A DNA stretch of 64,000 bases. Source: Toxonevra muliebris. Its lineage: Eukaryota > Arthropoda > Insecta > Diptera > Pallopteridae. Of the stretch, positions 24,901 through 33,815 are shown piece by piece. The notes below the pieces were generated by a model. It was not told the DNA's origin. It saw nothing but the letters and a program-made list of their open reading frames with translations, and ran no database searches. Position numbers and translations under genes: made by a program. The stretch's first letter is position 1, and every line of letters begins with the position of its first letter. The stretch is taken from NCBI GenBank assembly GCA_963691655.1, contig OY829328.1:12664704-12728703 (forward strand), given 5' to 3'.

Positions 24901-27724
24901 TGATTGGTGCATTTTTTGAAGGATTTAAGCCGTACACGCTCTTGTTGAAAAGACTGTATATTATATAAACGATATACTTATCTAAGCCAATGCATTTTGT
25001 AACATTTTTAAGCCTCAAAAAAAAAAAATTTAAATTTATTTGCATTCACCCCTATTAATGAATAATTGTTTTGATTATACATTCACAAACATAAACACTT
25101 GACTTGAGTGTTATGTTCACATCAACTACTTGTTGCTTAAATTGGTTGTAGCGCTATGAATGAAATGGGAAGGTAGATAAAACAATACATACTTAGTTAC
25201 GCATATTTAAGATTAAAAAATGATTTAAATAAAAATATGTAAAAGCTATTACTCTATAAATTACCTTGGACACTACTTGGACACACTTGTTGACGTTTCA
25301 ATTGAAGTTGTCAAAATAAAAATTAAAAAACTTGTTTTTTTAATTTAGATCTCAATAAAAAACAGTAAAATCAGATAGCAGGTACACGCAAAATTTTACC
25401 TTTGACTGAGAGATACAAATAGATGAAATATTGTTTAATTTTGTTTATCTCTAATTCACCATTCATATATGTAGAAGTTAAGTTAATTTTTACATATTTG
25501 TGGTTTCAAAGTTGAATTACAATTAGTTGATACGGCAAGTCACCACTGCTACAGCAAATAATCATAACATATTATAACAAAGGAAAAAACGTATCGGTTC
25601 GCCTTATACTAACCGACGATCAAACTCCAAGGGTAAAGAATAAGTCTGAATAGAATTGTGCCGGCATAGAATTTACCTTTACAGTTTCGTTACCGGTCCG
25701 GTTGTGTTACGCTGATAAAGGGTGAATCAACTTTTAGATTTCGAAATAATTTTTGATATCAATATAATAGGGCAAAGTTATTCTTTATGGAGTACGATTT
25801 TTCTTTAAAAAATATGAATTTCAAAGACATCATATTTGTAATTTTTAATTTTCTATTAGACCAATTTATGTATTGTTAACGAGATTATAATGTCAGGCTT
25901 TTTGGTCGAAATTTTCATACGCAAATAGTTAACTATTTCATACTTTTTTCCCAACGTTTCGGCGCAAATTTTAGGCCTTCTTCAGGGGATTTTTATTTAT
26001 TTATAGTAAATACTATTTGTAAAACATTCAGTCAAGTAATTAAATTAAAATAAAATATAGTCCTTAATTAATAAAAAACAAAAAACACGAAAAAAAAAAC
26101 TTTACGAAACACGTAACATTTTTTAACGCCGAATATTATTATATAATATTTGGCTAACAAAATTGTTCAATGTGTAATGTAGCGTACACAAGCATATCGT
26201 TTAAATTCTTTTCGTTATTAATGTCGAAGTTAAGTGGTAATAGTAAGTAAATCCGCTTTTGGCATATAGCCTCTTTAAAATATTTCTAATTGGCACTTTT
26301 TTTTTTTTTTTACTTAAAAATTAATTCAACGAAAGAATGATTCAGTAAATATTGTCAAATAAGGAAGACGTGCGGCGTGCTATTTGTCTGAATTTAAAAA
26401 TTGTTGCTGTGTTACGTAATATGTATTATTTCTGAACTAGTACTTTTGTATTGTACTACATACAATAATAATCAAAATTTATAATGTATCCGTATATTTT
26501 CAGCTTGGCTTAGTCTGTTTTCGTTTGAAGGGTACCGATAAATTAAATGAGAAACTACTTAGCACCATCAACGAATCGGGTAAAATTCATATGGTTCCCG
26601 CTTGCGTAAATGATAAGTATATTATACGCTTCTGTGCAGTAGCACAGAATGCCACTGAAGATGATATCGATTATGCTTGGTATATTATTGTTGATTTTGC
26701 CACTGAATTGTTAGAGAAGGAACAACACGATGATATAACTGAAATTATTAACAAGAAGAAAAAGGATACGCTCGCTCAGAAACGCTCATTCTTTGTGCGT
26801 ATGGTTTCGGATCCGAAACTTTATAATCCTACCATCAATAAAGCGGGCACACCGAAAATGTCTCTGGATTTATCATCACCGGTGATTAGCAGCCATCAAC
26901 GTGACAAAAATCCTATTATAAGGACACAATCATCAATAGATCATAATTCGTGGATCTCCTGGCCATTGGCATTTCTATTCAACAGTAACAATGATGAGAG
27001 TGGTGGAGCTATGAGTAACGTTTCATTGCGGTAAGAAATCATTTAACGACGTACCTACTACAGTGAAGGACAAAAGTGTATATATGGTACACCGTATTTT
27101 TAATTTTTGTAAAACTAAAGAATCTATAGGGAAAATTAAATAGATTTGCAGTTTTCAAGCAATGTCTAATTTTTCATGAAAAAAAAAAACAAAACAAAAA
27201 ACATTTTTTTTCAATAACAATATAACGGTAAATTCACAAGCATAACAAAAAATTAACATGACGAAACTGTTCATACCGTATGAATCGCATGAGCAATAAC
27301 ATTTTATGGCACTTTCAATATTTAGTGAGTCCATCTTGGGCGTCAATAAGTAGCTGCTTGCAGTCGTCGTGGCATTGAGGCAACTATTTTTACGTTATTG
27401 AGGTAGATTTATTTATGAATAAATAAACATCCTTCATAAAACTTCAAATCTAATTTATCCATTAGATTCTTAGGTTTAGGGAAACTAAAACTAAAAAAAT
27501 TTTGTTCTTCACTGTTGATTATTCAATTTTCTCTATCTCTTTTTTAAAGCTTTCGACATTTGGATACTAATGTACGCCCATCATCATCGAGACGTAACTC
27601 CGGCACTGGCTCATCACCATCGCCCGAAAATGAACCTGGATTTGTGAATGTGCTTAAATCCCCAAAGAAATCAACGCAACCAATCTTGCGTAAAGGCGCA
27701 ATGCAAGCAAATAATCAACATTGA
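15982..27724 (+). CDS. Tdc2: Tyrosine decarboxylase 2 (neural type)
   Basis: PLP-dependent group II decarboxylase converting tyrosine to tyramine, the octopamine precursor, in the cytosol (neuronal in Drosophila). Nine exons join in frame: 15982-16111, 18969-19205, 19285-19355, 19560-19796, 19858-20055, 20188-20402, 20868-20994, 26504-27030 and 27550-27724 (1917 nt, 638 aa). Landmarks in order: N-terminal [84 protein letters not shown]; the [11 protein letters not shown]-aspartate motif; NTNPNKW with predicted PLP lysine K305; and [21 protein letters not shown] long tail (about residues 470-638) with [15 protein letters not shown] and [12 protein letters not shown] separates it from Tdc1 and fits Drosophila Tdc2. 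Intron 7 is 5.5 kb and full of transposon relics. Failure to splice intron 8 would end the protein one codon after SLR. Confidence 0.95.
17689..18448. mobile_element. hAT-like non-autonomous element with GTATCGA repeats (Tdc2 intron 1)
   Basis: The right end reads CATCACTA (TAGTGATG inverted), followed by AACGCAAC; the left end is preceded by AACGTAAG, a possible 8-bp target duplication with two mismatches. Both subterminal regions carry many TATCGA/TCGATAC motifs in both orientations, and the middle is rich in CAATATT palindromes. No ORF. The same TAGTGATG end occurs on the clearer element at 59659-60102. Confidence 0.5.
21701..22124. mobile_element. MITE with ~45-bp TIRs (CCCCTTTTCCACA ends), Tdc2 intron 7
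   Basis: TAGTCCCCTTTTCCACACGG then CAAGTTTTCTTGTCGG on the left, and CCGACAAGAAAACTTG then CTATGTGGAAAAGGGGGCTT on the right, form inverted ends. An internal partial copy of the TIR (ACACATAGCAAGTTTTCTTG) lies near 21776. The 424-base element has no coding capacity. Confidence 0.75.
22298..23212. mobile_element. ~0.9-kb element with GGGAGTGTACCCGGGTATGAGAC inverted ends
   Basis: The left terminus GGGAGTGTACCCGGGTATGA... and its near-exact inverted copy ending at 23210 bound the element. A TATGAGACA subterminal motif repeats: direct copies at about 22314, 22332, 22670 and 22692, inverted copies at about 22991 and 23190. Subterminal motif arrays of this type are usual transposase-binding regions of DNA transposons. 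No transposase ORF remains. A second inverted-repeat element abuts its right end. Confidence 0.7.
23215..23551. mobile_element. MITE with 31-bp TIRs (ATATCGCTCGTTTGCTGCAA)
   Basis: ATATCGCTCGTTTGCTGCAA followed by GACTGTCATAA on the left and its inverted copy, with two mismatches, ending at 23551. It begins within about three bases of the right end of the preceding element, so one may have inserted beside the other's target. No coding capacity. Confidence 0.7.
24556..24840 (+). pseudogene. Tc1-like transposase remnant (3' part)
   Basis: Broken frames spell the C-terminal half of a Tc1/mariner DDE transposase. First is [15 protein letters not shown] (family: DNDPKHTS..V..W). Then comes [12 protein letters not shown] (family: WPSQSPDLNPIENLW), with a frameshift before it and a stop just after. 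Last is [19 protein letters not shown] followed by [13 protein letters not shown]. The copy is dead. The 5' half and TIRs were not identified. It sits in Tdc2 intron 7 on the host coding strand. Confidence 0.75.
25949..25989 (-). other. Hammerhead-ribozyme-like core, possible Penelope-like element relic
   Basis: On the minus strand the segment reads CCCCTGAAGAAGGCC, an AU-rich loop, then GCGCCGAAACGTTGGG. CUGAAGA fits the hammerhead consensus CUGANGA. AGGC and GCGCC can form a short stem II, imperfect, and GAAAC completes the core. Minimal hammerheads with this layout are known from the terminal repeats of Penelope-like retroelements. The cleavage triplet and helix I partner were not found nearby, so it may be degenerate or coincidental. 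It lies inside Tdc2 intron 7, antisense to the gene. Confidence 0.4.
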
Positions 27725-27758
27725 ATACAAAAAATTTACTGTTCCAACTGATAAATAT

Positions 27759-27764
27759 AATAAA
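27759..27764 (+). terminator. Candidate poly(A) signal of Tdc2
   Basis: AATAAA 35 bases after the TGA of Tdc2. It may be used alone or with more distal signals; only the motif supports it. Confidence 0.4.
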
Positions 27765-28553
27765 TATTAGCAAAATCTATGAAATCCATTCATGCCAACT
27801 CCCGGCCTCATACTTCAAGAACATTTTAAATAACCAATGCTAAAAGTTGAAAAACTGCTTATATAAAATCAAATCCCAATTTTAAAAAAGAACTAATTAC
27901 AAGAAACAATTGCAAAGCAATAAATTTATTATGTATTATTTTTCTGCTATATGCATGTTTCAGAATAATGTAAGTATTGAAAACGTTGTTCCGACACAAC
28001 ATAAGGCCAGACAGCAACTTAATTAAAACAACTATACATCCACAATACAATTTTGAGATGTGACGGTATAGCTTAATTCAAAATAGTTGTATCAGAAAAC
28101 GAGGAGCTGTGACAAAGTTTCATTAAAAGATAAAAGGATACTTTTGTTCTTAGGTAGGAATCTTTTTTATTTAATTTGAGAGCGTCGTTTCAAATTATTT
28201 TTAAGCGGATGAGTGATATTCTTCGGAGAAGACATTCCTTTTAATTATAACAAAAATTAATTAGACCACTATTTATGAGCTGCCGTTTGTAAATGACTAC
28301 TTTACAACAACAATTTCAATTATAAATACCTCCTAAATTTCAGTCAATTTTTGAAATATAATTTTCAAAGTTTATATTTCTGTATATTTTTTAAACTATA
28401 TCTTGTATTTATTTGTATAGTACACAATACATCTATTGAACTATTGAATAGAGGAAAAACCTGAAAGCACACGCGGCGGCAAAATGAGAAGGCTAAAACT
28501 AGCAAAATGGTGAGCTTATTAAAAATACCAGAATTCGTAAGAAGATTCCAGTA

Positions 28554-29282
28554 TTGAAGTGCATTTTTAGTTTCTTATTACTTTTCAGCATATTTTTCAT
28601 TCCCTATATATTGTGTACACCGATGGACAATATGAATATAAAAACTCCCAGCGTTATGGATTGCAAAAATCTAATAAGGGATTTGCGCGAAAGTTGGCAA
28701 TCACCGATTTCATATTTAAGAAAACGTGGCTACATACCCAAAGGTAGCGATGAAGTATTGGAAGAAAAGTTGAATGCACTACAAAAGGAGGAGAAATGCA
28801 ATGATAAAAATAATAATGATTATATGCCTACTATATTTGAAGACGATACTAAAAATGCACAGACACGTGAAGATAGTCTTTCAATTAACTCCATCGACGG
28901 TCTCGTTAATCCACAACCAGCCCTACCTATGCAAATACAAAACCAACATAATAAACAAAAACCTGCACAAGTTCCTATCAATCATAAAGAGCCTGGATTT
29001 TTTAAGAAAATGAAGGATAAGTTTGTTGGAATTTTTAGTTCAAAGAAAGTTGCTACAACAAATCCACAACAGAAGAAGCCAGCATATGAGCTGGCAGATG
29101 ACTTTTCAACAAATGATTTTGAAAATAGAGATTTGATGCGTGATTTGAATTTGAAAGATTTCGAAAAAGATGATAGAACTCTTGAAAAGAATGATGATAA
29201 GTACACTGATAAAAATTTCGAGAAAGAACGTGATGCAATGAATACAGTTGTGGTCAACAGAAATGAAGCTAATAACTACTAG
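28554..29282 (+). CDS. Putative small secreted protein, unrecognised, apparent TTG start
   Basis: A 242-codon open frame stays clean in AT-rich DNA, which is unlikely by chance. From TTG at 28554 it reads (M)KCIFSFLLLFSIFFIPYILC, a clear signal peptide with cleavage expected near CTP at about residue 22. Next come a segment with two cysteines flanking SWQSPISYLRKRGYIPKGS, a glutamine/proline-rich middle with KKMKDKFVGIFSSKK, and an acidic, lysine/asparagine-rich C-terminus. I do not recognise the family. There is no in-frame ATG between the upstream stop near 28500 and the hydrophobic core. An ATG-bearing exon must lie upstream, or the start is TTG, or the start was lost. MRRLKLAKW at about 28483 cannot be spliced in frame with a normal intron. 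It lies 0.8 kb after Tdc2, same strand. Confidence 0.55.
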   Translation: MKCIFSFLLLFSIFFIPYILCTPMDNMNIKTPSVMDCKNLIRDLRESWQSPISYLRKRGYIPKGSDEVLEEKLNALQKEEKCNDKNNNDYMPTIFEDDTKNAQTREDSLSINSIDGLVNPQPALPMQIQNQHNKQKPAQVPINHKEPGFFKKMKDKFVGIFSSKKVATTNPQQKKPAYELADDFSTNDFENRDLMRDLNLKDFEKDDRTLEKNDDKYTDKNFEKERDAMNTVVVNRNEANNY

Positions 29283-30258
29283 CAGAGATTGTCACCACGC
29301 GACAAGACGGACACCACAGATTTAGCGATGTGTGTCATCACTTATGAAGTAAATTTATTTTTAATTTTTTTTTTTTTATTGTGCCAAAATTGTTTAGGTT
29401 GGTTTTTTTATATATGTGTATTTTATTTTTTTTTTGTTTTTTTGGCATTTCAACTGTCACGATTTTAATCCAACGCATCATCATCCATCATGTGTTTCAT
29501 TGTGCCATGTGCTCCTCAATGGTAGCGTAGTCGTCGCCCACATTAAAATAATTTTTACTCATAACAATTGTAGTTTTATTTCATGATAATTATCATATTA
29601 AAAATTTATAATTTCTTTGCTGCTAATCGTTTGTAAATAGTGGTCAAAAATAGAATTCACTTGAAGTAATATTATGTCTTATTAACGAGTTTTCTAATAA
29701 TACTAAATCTTTCTTTCATGATGTCCATTTTTTATCATTATTCATAGAAATATTCTTAATTTTTAAGGAAATAATCAGAAAACTCGTGAAATTTGGCAAA
29801 ATAAAAACAAACAAGCATTTGTGCTAATTTTAAAGCTCACAAACATCATGAATTTTTTTGAAATATGCACATATGTACTAGTTCCAAAAATGTTATATAG
29901 ACTCATTTTATATATTTCAATGACGAGTTTTCCTAAATATGTAAATTTGCATGTCTATTTGTGTGTTATTTTAAGTTTACGATTTGTTTACATTTTACGT
30001 TAAAAACAATACGTACAGTACAATATTCAGTAGGTATATAAACTCTTAGCCCCCACGATGTGCGTAATTGGAAAAAGGTGTGATCTCTGCAGTGTAAAAG
30101 CTATTTATAACTAAATAAATTGTTGATGATGCTAGAAGATAACGAAGGGAGTGATTTTGAGTTTTTGTAGTAATATGAAAATTACTTTACGTGAAATATT
30201 AAAAATCAGTATCATTTATTGAATAACTTCAAATTTTGTTTTACTGTTATTTACACTA

Positions 30259-31106
30259 CAGGGATCCCTGGATAATTGAGTTCCCCATTTAATTGTGCAT
30301 GAATTTGTGTCAATTTTATTTGCCATTATTTTATTCATATATATAAACCAGTTAATTAATCCCCACTTAATTAAGTTCCTTGATTAATTGCGTCAAAAAT
30401 TTTGCTCTTTTAATGTACTAAAATTCCCCCTGTTAACTGTACTTACAAATAAAAGTTAAATGTGTAAAAAAATATACATATAAACCATTTTGTTAGTGCT
30501 TTAAAATAAATGATCTGGCAATATCATTACATTATTTGAATATTGGAATATTCACTTACTAATGCTAATACTAATGAATGACCTTCCCTTCCGTACCAAG
30601 ACAAACAAACATCTGGGATCGAATCGTCTCTTGTGTGAAGGTACAACTGGTCACGTAAAAGAGAGTATATTGTATGGATTTTTTGAGTGAATTATATGAC
30701 GAATAGTATGTTCACGGAAGAGAAGATTAGACCCCTGATTCCTTTACAAATTCGTTTGCAAAAATGAGTAAAAATAAATATATAAATTTAAGAGCTATCG
30801 CGTAATACAAAAACGGTGTAATCAAATCGGAGTTGTCTAAATCGTATATTTTAGCAATTTCTCAAAAATGGAATTTGACGGCCAGGTGGCGAGTGAGAAG
30901 CAGGAGATGGACAAAGCCCTTTCTATATGGTTCATCCAGATGAGGGAGGAAGGTGCTGTGATGTCATGTATAACGACATACTTCATTTATTTTTCCGATT
31001 GCAATTCTTAGGAATTTGGGAATTTAGGGAAACCCCATTTAATAGGATTCCCAGGTTGAGCCAAAAATGGTGCTTTTTCGTCGACCCAATTAACTGGGAA
31101 TTACTG
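30259..31106 (+). mobile_element. pogo/Tigger-like DNA transposon relic with TA target duplication
   Basis: The ends are TA-CAGGGATCCCTGGATAATTG and CAATTAACTGGGAATTACTG-TA. The CAG..CTG termini and TA duplication are diagnostic of pogo/Tigger. The remaining coding part near 30790-30975 reads QKNGVIKSELSK-like and then EMDKALSIWFIQMREEGAVMS, matching the CENP-B-type DNA-binding domain (family: VDKAL..WF...R..G..VS). Frames are broken by stops, and the DDE catalytic part is missing (848 bases total). Confidence 0.75.
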
Positions 31107-31311
31107 TATAACGCAAAACCTATTATCTAAATAGCTATTGTTAATTATTTCGCTTTCATTTGTCTATAATTCTCTTTTAAGTAAGAGTCAGCGTAGTTTC
31201 CAACTTAGGATAATTACCGGTGTAGTAAACTACATAAAATATAACATTGTTATGTGTAAATTTCCAGATATGTAATTAAATAATTCAACAGCTCAATTTG
31301 AGTCAAAAATT

Positions 31312-31340
31312 GCCTTATGTAATATGTGAACTGCCCCAAA
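31312..31340. repeat. Single-ended copy of the 4608-5069 MITE terminus
   Basis: CTTATGTAATATGTGAACTG followed by CCCCAAAGG resembles the right TIR of the element at 4608-5069 (ATGTAATATGTGAACGGCCC). No matching second end was found within a kilobase, so it looks like a truncated copy. Confidence 0.5.
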
Positions 31341-31614
31341 GGAACCACGGTCGTAACGTAAGTGGTATGGGCTGTACTGTTACGCAGGATGTACGGCATC
31401 GATAGTTGGCATAGCCCGAAAATCATAAAGAATAAAAATGTATCTTCACGGCAATGGTAAACTACAAGACTAAAAACTGTCTCAAAAAAGATTTTCACTT
31501 CGCCGTTCGGACTCAGCCTAAAACTGTAGGTCCTTTTCATACGCACAGCCAGAATAAATTGATACGAAAAAATCGGACGTAACAGTAGTCGATTCTGCCA
31601 TAATAAAGTGTTTT

Positions 31615-32220
31615 CCAATAGGGGATATCCATTTTAATTTTCAATTAAAACGCAAAGTATTTGAGATATCGCCAAGTTCTTTATTGCAAAGGAAAGCTTA
31701 CATCATACCAAACGCTGGTATCTTTTTTCGGCCCAAAAACTGTATATTTCTCCCAAAAATTTTGATAAAGACAGTAAATCGATTTGAAAAAAAAAAACAG
31801 TAAATCGATTTGAAAAAAACAGTATATTTCTTGGTATCAATTTTATTCCGTATGCAGGAATTGCGAAAGGATCCCGACCTACATGTGCCCAAGATCAAAT
31901 TGACTCAATAGCTGGTTTCAACAGCTTTCAACAGGACCGTAATTACCGACTTATTGAAAACGAAATTCGGAAATTGCGTTATCTCGAAAAATAGACCAGC
32001 TAATTGATCACCGAGATCGTGCGATATTTAATGCGAAATTGCCGGAATATCGGCCGGATTATGTGGTGCCATGGTCGAGAATTGGATCTAACGAGTAGAT
32101 CGCTGCAAGCAATTTCATTCTTAATGGTATGATGAGAGCTTTTATTTGTAATAAAGAAATTTGTGATATCTCAAATACTTTGCGTTTTATTAAAAAATTA
32201 AAATGAATATTCCTTATTGG
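31615..32220. mobile_element. DNA transposon relic with ~90-bp TIRs
   Basis: From CCAATA the left end runs through TTAAAACGCAAAGTATTTGA and GATATC to TCTTTATTGCAAA and CATCATACC. The right end, read inverted, has the same order (AAAACGCAAAGTATTTGAGA, then TCTTTATTACAAA, then CATCATACC). The interior includes a short tandem duplication of ACAGTAAATCGATTTGAAAA at 31769-31818 and broken plus-strand frames such as LIDHRDRAIFNAKLPEYRPD. I could not assign these to a transposase family. Confidence 0.7.
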
Positions 32221-32439
32221 ATTGCCTTTTAGTAGTAAAGAAAAGTATTATAAAAAGGATAACAAATATTCCTACTTTTCGACTAAACATTAGAACAGCC
32301 ACTCTTATCACTAGGGAAAGATAACTCTTTCTATATTGTGACAATTGACAAAATTGTGAACAACTATTACTGTTAACTAAATAAAAAACAAGTACGAGCG
32401 CTACCGATCTTTAAATGCCATACAAACCTTCAAATACAA

Positions 32440-32610
32440 ATATTTAGTTGATTTCGACAATAGGTGGGCGTGGTTACTATCTGATTTTTATAGTTTGTGC
32501 ACAAAATATTTTATTTATCAACTTAACTATTTAAGTAGGCCGAATTTTTAAAACTTCACTTATATTGGAGGTAGGCTTGGCTATTGCTCGATTGAGAAAA
32601 CTTTAGCAAC
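32440..32610. repeat. Copies of the GGTGGGCGTGG dispersed repeat
   Basis: AGGTGGGCGTGGTTACTATC at about 32462 and TTGGAGGTAGGCTTGGCTAT at about 32564 are two diverged units about 105 bases apart, like the array at 10120-10790. Confidence 0.5.
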
Positions 32611-33639
32611 AGTTGTTCTAAGAGTTATTTCAGCGAAGTGTACCGAATTTAGTTTTACATCAGTATTCAATTATCGTTTTTAGAAAATTTAATTTGTATG
32701 AAAAGTACCGTGCTCACTTTTGCCCATTCATACCTAAAAAATACCTCGCTACCAATTTTAGAGTGATATCTTTCCTTCTAGTGTATATACTCTCTGTAAT
32801 TTATCAATTTTTCAAGAAATTTCACGATATTGCATTTGATTTGGAAATAATGGCATCCCAAAACAACAAGACGAAACAATTTCACAATATTCCGCTTAGA
32901 TAAAAAAATGTCAAAGCATCTGCAAAATCATATGGTAAAAAGTAGTTCCAATTTACATTTAAATATCATAAATAATAAACGACGGCAGCGGCAAATGTCG
33001 GCTAGAAGCACCAAACGTCAATGTTTTCAAAAACAACAACAAAAATACTAATTCGGCTGTTGTCAAGTGTGAGTAGTCACCAGCCACAACAACAATTATT
33101 AGGCTTATGATTTAAAGATATATGAGCATTTATAACTCACGCAACCAAGTGCAAAATAAACGACATGTTTAAAGCATGCCGTAGCAGAATGGAATGCCAA
33201 AAAAATAAATATAAAAAATTACTGATCATAGGTACAACAAACAGCAAACAAACGAACGAATATGTTAAGCAATAAATGATTGGTTAAAAGGAAGGTACCA
33301 CCAGCGCCAGTACCAATCATGCAATACAGTTACGCGCAATAAAAATTTAGCGACTGTTATTGTAGAGTTTAAACATTCATATCTTAAAAACGGATTGAGT
33401 TAGAATTATAATTTCATACACATATTTATTTATAAGAGTTTATTATTGCCCGCCAGTAATTTATAATATAAAATAACAAAGACGACTACGGAAAAATATT
33501 TGTAAATTATGTTAATTAAAATTTTTTATTTTAAAATTCAATTTAATTGTAACACTTTGAAGACACAGTTAATAACCGATTATCATGATTGCAGTTATTG
33601 AATAAGATATTTGCCTCCAGAATGAAAAATGCAGTTAGA

Positions 33640-33815
33640 AGTAATTTTTTGGAGTCACCGATTGGTTATTTATTTAGAAAAGTATTTTTTGGAGTCAAGG
33701 GAATGCAATCTTTTTTTGAAATCATGGGAATGTAAATCTTATGACTCTAAAATCATGACTGTTTTGAATCATTTGGAGTCACTTGAAATCACTTGGAGTC
33801 ACATGAATACCCTTG
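33640..33815. repeat. Degenerate TTGGAGTCA short repeats
   Basis: TTGGAGTCA(C/A) or a close variant recurs at about 33650, 33689, 33774 and 33794, with interleaved TTGAAATCA variants. This is a small local array giving spurious frames on both strands. Confidence 0.45.

Noticed and set aside
31250..31618. 122-codon minus-strand open frame with hydrophobic segments
   Set aside because: It has no ATG start in its opening codons, no recognisable motif, and lies between two mobile-element relics (31312 and 31615). A chance frame in decayed repeat DNA is likelier.
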